A stretch of DNA of 64,000 nt from Erythrobacter sp. Lineage in GTDB: Bacteria > Pseudomonadota > Alphaproteobacteria > Sphingomonadales > Sphingomonadaceae. Below the pieces are notes generated by a model. It saw only the letters and a list, made by a program, of their open reading frames with translations, did not search any database and was not told where the DNA came from. Each line of letters begins with the position of its first letter. The first letter of the stretch is position 1. The stretch covers positions 124,001-188,000 of the forward strand of contig NZ_JAMWYX010000004.1 of NCBI RefSeq assembly GCF_024305245.1. Reading direction: 5' to 3'. Positions 28,584 to 37,768 of this stretch are shown here, piece by piece. The position numbers and the translations under genes are program-made.

Positions 28584-28703
28584 CGCGCCACAAAGGCAGT
28601 TCAGGCGAGTGGCCGCCGCAACATAGGCTAGGCTGATTTATGTGAGTGCCGCCGCTGGCCCTCAGCCGCAGCCTGAGGGCGTTCACAAATGGAGGAACTC
28701 ATC

Positions 28704-29063
28704 ATGGCAAATTCGGTCAACACCAACGAAACCGGACAGCTCATCGCATCCGACAAGGTCGAGGGAACCGCAGTTTACGACCGGTCGGGCGAACGGCTCG
28801 GCACGATCAACAACTTCATGGTCGACAAGCGATCGGGTCAGGCGAAGTACGCCGTCATGCAGTTCGGCGGATTTCTCGGGATCGGCAGCGATTACTACCC
28901 GATCCCGTGGGACATGCTCGACTACGACGTCAATCAGAGCGGCTATGTGGTCGATCTCGATCAGGACAAGCTCAACGACGCGCCGCGTTACCAGAGCCAG
29001 GAGCCGGATTACAACGAAGCCTATGACCGGCAGGTCTACAGCCATTATGGCGTGACTTACTGA
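28704..29063 (+). CDS. PRC-barrel domain-containing protein
   Basis: LIASDKVEGTAVYDRSGERLGTINNFMVDKRSGQAKYAVMQFGGFLGIGSDYYPIPWDMLDYD. Confidence 0.9.
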   Translation: MANSVNTNETGQLIASDKVEGTAVYDRSGERLGTINNFMVDKRSGQAKYAVMQFGGFLGIGSDYYPIPWDMLDYDVNQSGYVVDLDQDKLNDAPRYQSQEPDYNEAYDRQVYSHYGVTY

Positions 29064-29081
29064 CGCGATGCCGGAGACCGG

Positions 29082-29107
29082 CTGCCCGGGCCACAGGGTC
29101 CGGGCAG
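29082..29107. terminator. hairpin between convergent genes
   Basis: CTGCCCGG-GCCACAGGGT-CCGGGCAG. Confidence 0.5.
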
Positions 29108-29130
29108 TCGGGTTTCCGGCGTGTTGATGC

Positions 29131-30267
29131 TCAGCTTTTCTCCGGCGGTTCCAATGCCACGCGGCTGCGGTTGAGGCTGCCGGACAATTCTCTGGCGATG
29201 AACCCGGTGACGGCCTCCCGCACATCGCAGCGCAATTCGAACAATTCGCTGCCGTCGCGCCCGCTCATCAACACGCGCACTTCGAGCGCCTGCGCGGTCA
29301 TGTCGGTCACCTGCACTTTGGCCACGCGCCCATCCCACAGCGGATGCTGCTCCACCGCCGCAATCGCGATCTCGCGCAGACGGTCGACATCGGCGGCATG
29401 ATCGACATAGACCATGACAGTGCCCAGCAGATGACTGGTCTCGCGGGTCCAGTTCTCGATCGGCTCTTCCATCAGATTGGCGACCGGCACCACCAGCCTG
29501 CGATCGTCCCAGATCTTCAGCACGACATAGGTCAGCGTGATGCTCTCGACCCGCGCCCATTCGCCGCGAAAGACGATCACGTCGTCGATTCGCAGCGGCT
29601 CGGTGAAAGCAAGCTGCATTCCTGCGACCAGGTTTTTGAGCAATGGCTGCGCGGCCACGCCCACTGCCAGCCCGGCCAGCCCGGCGGATGCGACCAGCGC
29701 CATGCCGACTTCGCGCACGGCGGGAATTTTCAGCAGCATCAGACCCACCGCGATCACCGCCACAACCACCGTCGCGACCCGTGCAAGGATGTCGGCGCGC
29801 GTGCGCTTGCGCCGGGCTTCCAGATTGTCGACCGCGCTCAGATCGGCCTGCATCCGGATATAGCGATGGACAAGCCGGATCGCCGCAATCGCCAGCCAGC
29901 CCCACAGCAGCGGCATCGCCGTGCCGGCGATGGTCACCACCAGCTCTGCGGTTTCCTCGCTGCGCATCGCGATATGGTCGGTCCACAGCAAGACCAGCGC
30001 CACGATGATCCAGCGCAGAGGCCGGGACAGCAGCGGTAGCAGCGCCTCATCCCGGGCCGTGCGGGTGCGCCTGACGATACGGCGGACGACGAAGACCAGC
30101 GCGGCATGAACGGCAAGCCCCGCCAGCGCCAGCATCGCAGCGGCTCCCAGCGCCGCAGCCGCATCGACCAGATCGACCCGGTCCACAGGAAACCGGTCGA
30201 CACGGATACGGCCTGCCACGTCCTGCAACAGGTTCATGGCGGGGAAGTTCGTGGATGGCGTCATCAT
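29131..30267 (-). CDS. mechanosensitive ion channel (MscS) family protein
   Basis: VASAGLAGLAVGVAAQPLLKNLVAGMQLAFTEPLRIDDVIVFRGEWARVESITLTYVVLKIWDDRRLVVPVANLMEEPIENWTR. Confidence 0.93.
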   Translation of the reverse strand: MMTPSTNFPAMNLLQDVAGRIRVDRFPVDRVDLVDAAAALGAAAMLALAGLAVHAALVFVVRRIVRRTRTARDEALLPLLSRPLRWIIVALVLLWTDHIAMRSEETAELVVTIAGTAMPLLWGWLAIAAIRLVHRYIRMQADLSAVDNLEARRKRTRADILARVATVVVAVIAVGLMLLKIPAVREVGMALVASAGLAGLAVGVAAQPLLKNLVAGMQLAFTEPLRIDDVIVFRGEWARVESITLTYVVLKIWDDRRLVVPVANLMEEPIENWTRETSHLLGTVMVYVDHAADVDRLREIAIAAVEQHPLWDGRVAKVQVTDMTAQALEVRVLMSGRDGSELFELRCDVREAVTGFIARELSGSLNRSRVALEPPEKS

Positions 30268-30279
30268 GGCAGCGGCGGT

Positions 30280-31131
30280 TCAGCTGCCGACTATGATCCC
30301 GCCATTGGGATGCAGGATCTGCCCGCTCATGTAGCTGGAATCCTCGCACGCCAGATACAGGAACGCGGGCGCGACCTCGTTGGGCTGGCCCGGACGGCCC
30401 ATCGGGGTGGATTCGCCGAACCCTTCCAGCTTCTCCTTGCTCGCACCGCCGAACGGATTGAGCGGGGTCCAGATCGGTCCCGGCGCCACGCCATTGACCC
30501 GGATGCCCTTGCCGACGAGATTTTCCGACAGGCTGCGGGTAAAGGCCGTGATCGCGCCCTTGGTGGCGGAATAATCCAGCAGCTCGTCCGCGCCCTTGTA
30601 CATCGTCACTGATGTGCAGTTGATGATCGCTGCACCTTCCTTCAGGTGCTTCATCGCCGCCTGCACCATGTAGAACATGCCATAGACATTGGTCTGGAAG
30701 GTGCGCTGCAGCTGCTTTTCGGAGATCTGCGTCACGTCCTTGTCGGGGTGCTGCTCGCCCGCATTGTTCACGAGGATGTCGATCCGGCCGAACGAGCGGA
30801 CCGCCAGGTCGACGATCTCGCGGCAATGGTCGCGCTCGCCGATATTGCCCGCGATGGTGACGGCTCTGCCGCCCTCGGCCTCGACCAGTTCGGCGGTCTT
30901 CTGCGCGTCCTCGTCCTCTTCGAGATAGGCGATGACGACATTCGCGCCTTCACGCGCGAACAGCACGGCGACAGCGCGGCCGATGCCGGAATCGCCGCCG
31001 GTGACAATCGCGACCTTGCGATCGAGCCGACCCGATCCGGGATAGCGCGGCTCCCAATCGGGCTTGGGATCGAGCTCGGCCTCGCTGCCTGGCAGCTTGC
31101 CTTCCTGCAATTTCGATACGGTCTTTCCCAT
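30280..31131 (-). CDS. SDR family oxidoreductase (general-stress type)
   Basis: KVAIVTGGDSGIGRAVAVLFAREGANV; YSATKGAITAFTRSLSENLVGKGIRVNGVAPGPIWTPL. Confidence 0.93.
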   Translation of the reverse strand: MGKTVSKLQEGKLPGSEAELDPKPDWEPRYPGSGRLDRKVAIVTGGDSGIGRAVAVLFAREGANVVIAYLEEDEDAQKTAELVEAEGGRAVTIAGNIGERDHCREIVDLAVRSFGRIDILVNNAGEQHPDKDVTQISEKQLQRTFQTNVYGMFYMVQAAMKHLKEGAAIINCTSVTMYKGADELLDYSATKGAITAFTRSLSENLVGKGIRVNGVAPGPIWTPLNPFGGASKEKLEGFGESTPMGRPGQPNEVAPAFLYLACEDSSYMSGQILHPNGGIIVGS

Positions 31132-31389
31132 TGGTGGAATCCTTCAGAGCGGTTTCGGGTGGGGAATCGTCGGGCGCCAGAACGCATGTCGTTTGCCGCG
31201 CGCGAAGACTGCGGGCGCGCGTTCGCCAACCCAACAACATGGGTTCGGAAAACGGGAGAATTCGGGCGAAAACCTGCAGGTTCACCTATGTAAGACAGCG
31301 CGCGAATGCGGCGGGCTAGGGATTGATTCGACCAGACACGACTCGCCGGCTCATTCCGGCAGGTGGCTGGCACCCCGGAGCCTTACGCG

Positions 31390-33729
31390 ATGCACCGCAT
31401 ACCCCAGCATAACCCCACGCCTGCCGCATCAGAGCGCCCGGTGATCATCTGCTTTTCGCATCTGCGCTGGAATTTGGTGTTCCAGCGCCCGCAACACATC
31501 ATGACCCGGCTGCTCGAACAGTTCGAGGTGGTGTACTGGGAGGAACCGCGCGCCGATCCGGCGTGCCGCACTCCGTATCTCGACCGCGTCCCGCTGAGCG
31601 GCGGGCCGGTGCGCGTGGTGCCGGTTCTGCCCGAAGGCCTCGATGCCGAGGCGAGCGAGCACGCGCTGCGCCAGCTGCTCGATGTCGAGCTTGCGCGCCA
31701 GACATGTCCGATCATCTTCTGGTATTACACGCCGATGATGCTGGCGTTCAGCGCCTCGTCAGCGGCGGATCTGGTGGTCTATGACTGCATGGACGAACTG
31801 GCGAATTTCGCCTTCGCGCCCGAAGATATTGCCACGCGCGAAAACGAACTGCTGAAACGTGCCGATCTGGTGCTGTGCGGCGGGCGCAGCCTGTACGAGG
31901 CGCGGCGCGGACGCCATCACAACATCCACTGCTTCCCCTCTGGCGTCGATATCGCACATTTCGCCCGGGACCCGGCGGACGTGCTCGATCCGCAGGATCA
32001 GGCGCAACTGGCGCGACCGCGGCTCGGTTTTTACGGTGTGATCGACGAGCGAATGGACCTTGACCTGCTGAGCGAGATGGCCCGTCTGCGGCCGGACTGG
32101 TCGTTCGTAATGGTCGGCCCGGTGGTGAAGATCAGCCATGAAGACCTGCCGCGCCCGGCCAATATCCACTGGCTCGGCCGCAAGGAATATGACGAGTTGC
32201 CCGATTATGCCGCGCACTGGGACGCGGCGCTGATGCCGTTCGCGCTGAACGCATCGACCGAGTTCATCAGCCCCACCAAGACCCCGGAATACATGGCCAG
32301 CGGTCTGCCGGTGGTCTCCACACCGATCACCGACGTGGTCGACGCTTACGGTGGGCTTGCCAGCATTCGTATCGCCGGGGACGCACCCGGCTTTGTCGCG
32401 GCCTGCGAAGACCTGCTGTCTGCCGGGGCCGGGGCGCGCGCTCACAGGCGTTCGCAGGCAGAGCAGTGTCTGGCGGACAAGAGCTGGGATACCATCGTCG
32501 GCGCCATCGCCCGCAAGCTGCAGAATGCACTGGTCACGCGTCAGGTGACGAAAATCATCGGCGCCGGTCCAAAGCGGGAGCGGCGGCATTACGATGTGCT
32601 GGTGGTCGGCGCAGGCTTTGCCGGTGCCGTCATGGCCGAACGGATCGCGGCAGGTTCCGACCGGTCGGTGCTGTTAATCGACAAGCGCGATCATGTCGGC
32701 GGCAATGCCCATGATTTCCATGATGCGGCGGGCATTCTGGTGCACAAATACGGCCCGCACATCTTCCACACCAACAGCCGCGACATCTTCGAATACCTCT
32801 CGCGTTTCACGGCGTGGCGGCCTTACGAACATCGCGTGCAGGCACAGGTGGACGGCAAGCTGGTGCCGATGCCGATCAACCGAACCACGCTGAACCAGCT
32901 TTACGGGCTGAACCTTTCAACCGAGGAGGAGGCGGCCGAATATCTGAAATCGGTCGCGGTCGATCCGGGCGAGATCCGCACGTCGCGCGATATGGTCGTG
33001 GCGCAGGTGGGCGAGGATCTCTACGAGAAGTTCTTCGAAGGCTACACCCGCAAGCAGTGGGGCATGGACCCGCGCGATCTCGACAAGAGCGTGGCGGCGC
33101 GGGTTCCGGCGCGCACCAGCACCGATGATCGTTATTTCACCGATGCCCACCAGTACATGCCGGCGCTGGGTTACACCGCGCTGTTCGATACCATGCTGGC
33201 GCATCCCGATATCGACGTGATGACCGGCCAGTCCTTTGCCGGTCTTCCGGCGGAGATCACCTGGGACCATCTGATCTGGACTGGGCCGGTCGACGAATAT
33301 TTCGGGTATCGGCTGGGCCGCTTGCCCTATCGATCGCTCCGCTTCGAGCATGAAACCCTGCCGCTTGCACAGGCGCAGCCGGTGGCGGTGGTCAATTACC
33401 CCGATCCCGCTGTGCCCTACACCCGGATTACCGAATACAAGCACCTGACCGGCCAGAACGCGCCGGTCACCAGCATCACGCGCGAATATCCGGCCGACGT
33501 GGGCGATCCCTATTACCCGATTCCCAATCCCGAAGCGCAGGAGATGTACCGTCGCTATGCCGCGCTCGCCCGGACCTGCGATGGCGTGACATTCGTCGGC
33601 AGGCTGGCGACCTATCGCTATTACAACATGGACCAGATCGTCGGACAGGCACTGGCGACATGGCGGCGGCTGGACGCCGGGTGGCGGGAGGCCGAAGAGG
33701 AACTGATCGCAATGGTCGCGGCGGAATGA
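31390..33729 (+). CDS. fusion: N-terminal glycosyltransferase + C-terminal UDP-galactopyranose mutase
   Basis: N-term PVIICFSHLRWNLVFQRPQHIMTRLLE ... STEFISPTKTPEYMASGLPVVSTPI (GT-B-like); C-term DVLVVGAGFAGAVMAERIA...HVGGNAHDFHDAAGILVHKYGPHIFHTN (Glf). Confidence 0.9.
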   Translation: MHRIPQHNPTPAASERPVIICFSHLRWNLVFQRPQHIMTRLLEQFEVVYWEEPRADPACRTPYLDRVPLSGGPVRVVPVLPEGLDAEASEHALRQLLDVELARQTCPIIFWYYTPMMLAFSASSAADLVVYDCMDELANFAFAPEDIATRENELLKRADLVLCGGRSLYEARRGRHHNIHCFPSGVDIAHFARDPADVLDPQDQAQLARPRLGFYGVIDERMDLDLLSEMARLRPDWSFVMVGPVVKISHEDLPRPANIHWLGRKEYDELPDYAAHWDAALMPFALNASTEFISPTKTPEYMASGLPVVSTPITDVVDAYGGLASIRIAGDAPGFVAACEDLLSAGAGARAHRRSQAEQCLADKSWDTIVGAIARKLQNALVTRQVTKIIGAGPKRERRHYDVLVVGAGFAGAVMAERIAAGSDRSVLLIDKRDHVGGNAHDFHDAAGILVHKYGPHIFHTNSRDIFEYLSRFTAWRPYEHRVQAQVDGKLVPMPINRTTLNQLYGLNLSTEEEAAEYLKSVAVDPGEIRTSRDMVVAQVGEDLYEKFFEGYTRKQWGMDPRDLDKSVAARVPARTSTDDRYFTDAHQYMPALGYTALFDTMLAHPDIDVMTGQSFAGLPAEITWDHLIWTGPVDEYFGYRLGRLPYRSLRFEHETLPLAQAQPVAVVNYPDPAVPYTRITEYKHLTGQNAPVTSITREYPADVGDPYYPIPNPEAQEMYRRYAALARTCDGVTFVGRLATYRYYNMDQIVGQALATWRRLDAGWREAEEELIAMVAAE

Positions 33730-35162
33730 GGCACGCCGAAGCCCTGCGCGAACGGGTCATCAGCCGTTCCGATGCGCCCCCGATCGCCGCGAACTGGGTG
33801 CGATGCGCCAGCGGAGCCCCCTATTTCGCAACCGAGTCCGGCGCGGTGTGGACTCCGGTGGGCCTTAACGAGGCGGTCACCTGGCCTAACATTGCCCCGC
33901 TTTACCGCAGGCGTGATCCCGCGGCGGTCGAACGGTACTTCGCCATGCTTGCCGCCAGCGGGGTCAACTGCCTCAGGATGATGCTGGACTATAGCCAGGT
34001 CTCCCACCGCCATCTCGAAACGCGCTGCGGCCGGTTCAGCCCGGCGATGGTGCAGCTGTGGGACGATCTTATCGCATTGGGGGAGCGGCATGGCATCCGG
34101 TTCCTGATCACCCCGTTCGATACCTATTTTATGGCCCGGCGCTGGCGCAGCCATCCTTACTCGCGGGCGGCGGGCGGGCCGTGCCGATCGGTCAGACAGA
34201 TGTTCACCTGCGCCCGCACGCGCACCGCTATTATCGAGCGGCTGCGGTTCGCCACCCGCCGCTGGGGTCACAGCCCGGCGATCTTCGGCTGGGATCTGTG
34301 GAACGAGATCGACAGCTTTTATTCCGGCGGTGATATGGCCGCTGTGGACGCCTTCGTCACCGAAGTTTCGGACGCGCTTCGCACCGAGGAATTGCGGCTG
34401 CACGGGCGCACGCACCTGCAGACGGCGTCGGTCTATATGCCGGTGCTGGAGAAACGCCCGGAACTCGCGGACATCGTGTTCCGGCATCGCTCGCTCGATT
34501 TTGCCAGCGTCCATCTTTACGACCGCGGCACGATCGATCATCCGCGCTGCTCGCTCGACCCGGCCAGGGCGACCGCACAATTGATGACACAGGCGTTGGA
34601 GCAGTGCCCGCCGGATCGCCCGCTGCTCGATACCGAACATGGGCCGATCCACGCGTTCACGGATCACCGGATCAGCCTGCCCGATGATTTCGATTCCGAT
34701 TGTTTCCGCCGCACGCAATGGGCGCATATCGCCAGCGGCGGGGCGGGAGGCGGAATGCGCTGGCCCTATCGCGATCCGCATGTGCTGCTGCCCGAAATGC
34801 ACCGGGCGCAGACCGTGCTGGCGCAATTCCTGCCGCTGATCGACTGGCATCGCCTGCAACGCCGCCCGCTGGGCGCACGGCTCAAGGCGCATGATTTCAC
34901 CGGATTGGCCTGCGGCTGCGGCGACGAGACGCAAGCGGTGGTTAGTCTGATGGCGGCGCCCGAGCAAGGCGGCAAGCCTGCGGCGCTGGAAGTTTCGGGG
35001 CTCGAACCGGGCAGCTACACGGTCACGCATGTGAACACCGTAACCGGCGAACGCGAAAGCGGCCAGGTTCACACCCGGCAGGATGGCACGCTGGTGGTGC
35101 TGGCCGGTGCTGCCGGACAGGACGTGGCGCTGGCGCTGGTGCGTGAAGACGCCGCGGATTAG
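33726..35162 (+). CDS. GH5/GH39-like TIM-barrel glycoside hydrolase
   Basis: GWDLWNEIDSFYSGGD (NE acid/base) and RPLLDTEHGPIHAF (second Glu); ATGA overlap with the preceding gene. Confidence 0.65.
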   Translation: MRHAEALRERVISRSDAPPIAANWVRCASGAPYFATESGAVWTPVGLNEAVTWPNIAPLYRRRDPAAVERYFAMLAASGVNCLRMMLDYSQVSHRHLETRCGRFSPAMVQLWDDLIALGERHGIRFLITPFDTYFMARRWRSHPYSRAAGGPCRSVRQMFTCARTRTAIIERLRFATRRWGHSPAIFGWDLWNEIDSFYSGGDMAAVDAFVTEVSDALRTEELRLHGRTHLQTASVYMPVLEKRPELADIVFRHRSLDFASVHLYDRGTIDHPRCSLDPARATAQLMTQALEQCPPDRPLLDTEHGPIHAFTDHRISLPDDFDSDCFRRTQWAHIASGGAGGGMRWPYRDPHVLLPEMHRAQTVLAQFLPLIDWHRLQRRPLGARLKAHDFTGLACGCGDETQAVVSLMAAPEQGGKPAALEVSGLEPGSYTVTHVNTVTGERESGQVHTRQDGTLVVLAGAAGQDVALALVREDAAD

Positions 35163-35704
35163 TCGGCGGTTCGTCCGGCCACTGTCCGGATACCGATCGC
35201 AAGGGCCGCAAAAGCGGCGAGGTTGCGCACCTCGCTACGGGGCCGTTCGCCGTAATCGACCCGGTAAACCCATGATTGGCTGGGGACGGCAGCGCCGACA
35301 TAGACGACACCCGGCCCCTCTGGCTCATCCAGATCCGGCGTGCCCGCAAGCCCTGTGATCGCCAGAGAGAGATCGCAGCCCGCGCGCGACAGGCTGTTTT
35401 CCGCCATCGCGCGGGCCACCGGTTCGCTGACTGCGCCATACCGGTCGATCAGGTCAGGGCCAATGCCCAGCATCTGATGTTTGGCGGCCTTGGAATAGGT
35501 GACGAACCCCCGGTCGAGACAATGGCTCAACCCCTCGATATCGGTCAGCAGCGAGGCGAGAAAGCCGCCGGTGCAGCTTTCCGCCGTCGCCAAGGTCATG
35601 CCGGCCCGATCAGCCTGAACCAGCAGGCTGCGCGCCGAAGCCCGCAGTTGCGCCATGTCCGGCACGCCGCATTGCGCCCAGTCCTGTCCTGCCGTCTGTG
35701 CCAT
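35159..35704 (-). CDS. CinA family protein (nicotinamide-nucleotide amidohydrolase-like)
   Basis: GMTLATAESCTGGFLASLLTDIEGLSHCLDRGFVTYSKAAKHQMLGI; LAITGLAGTPD. Confidence 0.9.
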   Translation of the reverse strand: MAQTAGQDWAQCGVPDMAQLRASARSLLVQADRAGMTLATAESCTGGFLASLLTDIEGLSHCLDRGFVTYSKAAKHQMLGIGPDLIDRYGAVSEPVARAMAENSLSRAGCDLSLAITGLAGTPDLDEPEGPGVVYVGAAVPSQSWVYRVDYGERPRSEVRNLAAFAALAIGIRTVAGRTAD

Positions 35705-35716
35705 TTGACGCCGATG

Positions 35717-36223
35717 TCAGGCCTGGATCGCGACCGGCTCGGGTCGCGGCAGGTCGCCATCCTTGGCCTGCTGCTGCAACTGCGCTTTCAGTTCGGCCAT
35801 TTTCTCGCCGAGCGCGTCGAGATCGAAATCGGCCTTGCGCACTTCTGAAAACATGCTGCCGCGCTGGCGTTCTTCCTCGTAGACGTGGTGTTCGACCTGC
35901 TCCTTGAGCACGCTCACCTTGGCGTCGTAATATTCGTCCGAGGGTTCGGCGTTCTGCAAAGACAGGATCAGCGCCTTTGCGCTGTCGTGTTCGACCTGCG
36001 CTTCGTTCATCATGTCGGCTTCCACCGCGTCGCGGATCGCGGGGTAGAACACCTGCTCCTCCACCATCGTGTGGATGATCAGTTCTTCGCAAATCTGGTG
36101 CACGATTTTCTGCTGGGCGGATGCGCCGCGCGCGCTTTCATATTTCTCGAACAGCGATTCCACCTTTCGGTGATCGTCGGCCAGCATCTGCAGCGCGTCG
36201 CGCTTGTCGTTCTTGTCAGTCAT
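35717..36223 (-). CDS. hemerythrin domain-containing protein
   Basis: LADDHRKVESLFEKYE...ICEELIIHTMVEEQVFYPAIRD...EAQVEHDSAK...VEHHVYEEE. Confidence 0.9.
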   Translation of the reverse strand: MTDKNDKRDALQMLADDHRKVESLFEKYESARGASAQQKIVHQICEELIIHTMVEEQVFYPAIRDAVEADMMNEAQVEHDSAKALILSLQNAEPSDEYYDAKVSVLKEQVEHHVYEEERQRGSMFSEVRKADFDLDALGEKMAELKAQLQQQAKDGDLPRPEPVAIQA

Positions 36224-36416
36224 GATTGGGTTTTCCTGTGTTCGAGTCGGCAGACGACCATGATCCCTGTGTCGTCCCGCCCGCGCCCGGCGGCACACGC
36301 CTATGTTAGTGTGGCAGCCCCGGACCTGTTTCAGACCGCAGGCTGGGCACGCGTCCCCGCAATCTGTGGCCCGCAATCCGAGGCCCGCAAGACGAGGTTG
36401 AAAGAAAACACCGCAA

Positions 36417-37280
36417 ATGGCTGCACGTGCATATTGGTCTGGCCAGATTAGACTGGCGCTGGTCTCGATCCCGGTCGAGATTTTCTCGGCCACGCAATCG
36501 GGTGCGAAGATCCGCTTCAACCAGATTCACCGCCCGAGCGGGAAACGCATCGCCTATGAAAAGGTGGTGCCCGGCATCGGGCCGGTCGACCGCGACGACA
36601 TCATCAAGGGGTATGAAATCAGCAAGGGCAGCTACGTCCTGCTGGAGGAGCGCGAGATCGAGGCGGTCAGGATCGAAAGCAAGCGCACGCTCGAACTGGT
36701 GCAGTTCGTGGATACGGGCGAGATCGATCCGCTCTATTTCGAAAAGCCCTATTACGTCGCGCCCAAGGATCAGCTTGCCGAAGAAGCATTTGTGGTGCTG
36801 CGCGACGCGATGCGGAAGGCGGGGAAGGTCGGCCTGGGGCAATTATCCGTGCGCGGGAGCGAGAAGCTGGTCGCGCTCAAGCCCTGCGGCAAGGGCCTGC
36901 TGCTCGAAACTCTGCGCTATGCCGACGAGGTGCGGCAGGGGCGCGCGTTCTTCGAGGATATCGACGATATCAAGCCGGATACCGAACTGCTCGACCTCGC
37001 AACCACGCTGATCGACAAGCGCACAGCGCCCTTCGATGCCGGCGAGTTCGAGGATCGTTACGTCGAGGCGCTGCGCACCATGATCGAGAAGAAGGCCAAA
37101 TCGAAATCTGGCAAGGCGATCATTGATGATGCCGAAGCGCCCGCAGGCACGGGCGGCAACGTGATCGACCTGATGGCCGCGCTCAAGAAATCGGTCGGCG
37201 GGGAGAAGGGCGGCAGCAAGGACGCCAAGAAGCCGCCTGCGAAGAAGAAGCCTTCGGCCAGCACCCGCAAGAGCGCCTGA
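36417..37280 (+). CDS. ku: Ku protein, non-homologous end joining
   Basis: MAARAYWSGQIRLALVSIPVEIFSATQSGAKIRFNQIHRPSGKRI; Lys-rich C-terminal tail. Confidence 0.96.
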   Translation: MAARAYWSGQIRLALVSIPVEIFSATQSGAKIRFNQIHRPSGKRIAYEKVVPGIGPVDRDDIIKGYEISKGSYVLLEEREIEAVRIESKRTLELVQFVDTGEIDPLYFEKPYYVAPKDQLAEEAFVVLRDAMRKAGKVGLGQLSVRGSEKLVALKPCGKGLLLETLRYADEVRQGRAFFEDIDDIKPDTELLDLATTLIDKRTAPFDAGEFEDRYVEALRTMIEKKAKSKSGKAIIDDAEAPAGTGGNVIDLMAALKKSVGGEKGGSKDAKKPPAKKKPSASTRKSA

Positions 37281-37768
37281 TGGAACTGAACGCTGCCGTT
37301 CCCCTTGCCGGGGCCGATGCCGAACTCGTGCTGCGGCTGGGCCTTGCTGCGGTGCTGGGCCTGCTGCTGGGGCTGGATCGCGAATTGCGCGGCCACGCCG
37401 CCGGTTTGCGGACACACGGCCTGATCTGCCTTGCCGCTGCAACGATCACTGTCTCCGTCATTGGTCTGTACGGCAATATGGACATGCTCAACGCCGATCC
37501 GCTGCGCCTTTATGAAGCGGCAGGGGCGTTCATCGGAATTATCGGCGCAGGGCTGATCGTGTTCAACAAGGGCGAGGTGCAGAACATCACCACCGCCGCG
37601 CACCTGTTCCTGACGGCGGTGATCGGGATCGCCTGCGGGGCAGCGCAATGGCCGCTGGTGGCAATTGCCGCGCCGGTCGGGCTGCTGATGCTGTCGGTTC
37701 TGGGGCTGCTGGAACGCAAAGCGCACAAGCATCGCATCAAGAGCGCGGACGATGCCCGCAAAACGTGA
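37280..37768 (+). CDS. MgtC/SapB family protein
   Basis: LRLGLAAVLGLLLGLDRELRGHAAGLRTHGLICLAAATITVSV; start overlaps ku stop, end overlaps ligD start. Confidence 0.9.
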   Translation: MELNAAVPLAGADAELVLRLGLAAVLGLLLGLDRELRGHAAGLRTHGLICLAAATITVSVIGLYGNMDMLNADPLRLYEAAGAFIGIIGAGLIVFNKGEVQNITTAAHLFLTAVIGIACGAAQWPLVAIAAPVGLLMLSVLGLLERKAHKHRIKSADDARKT

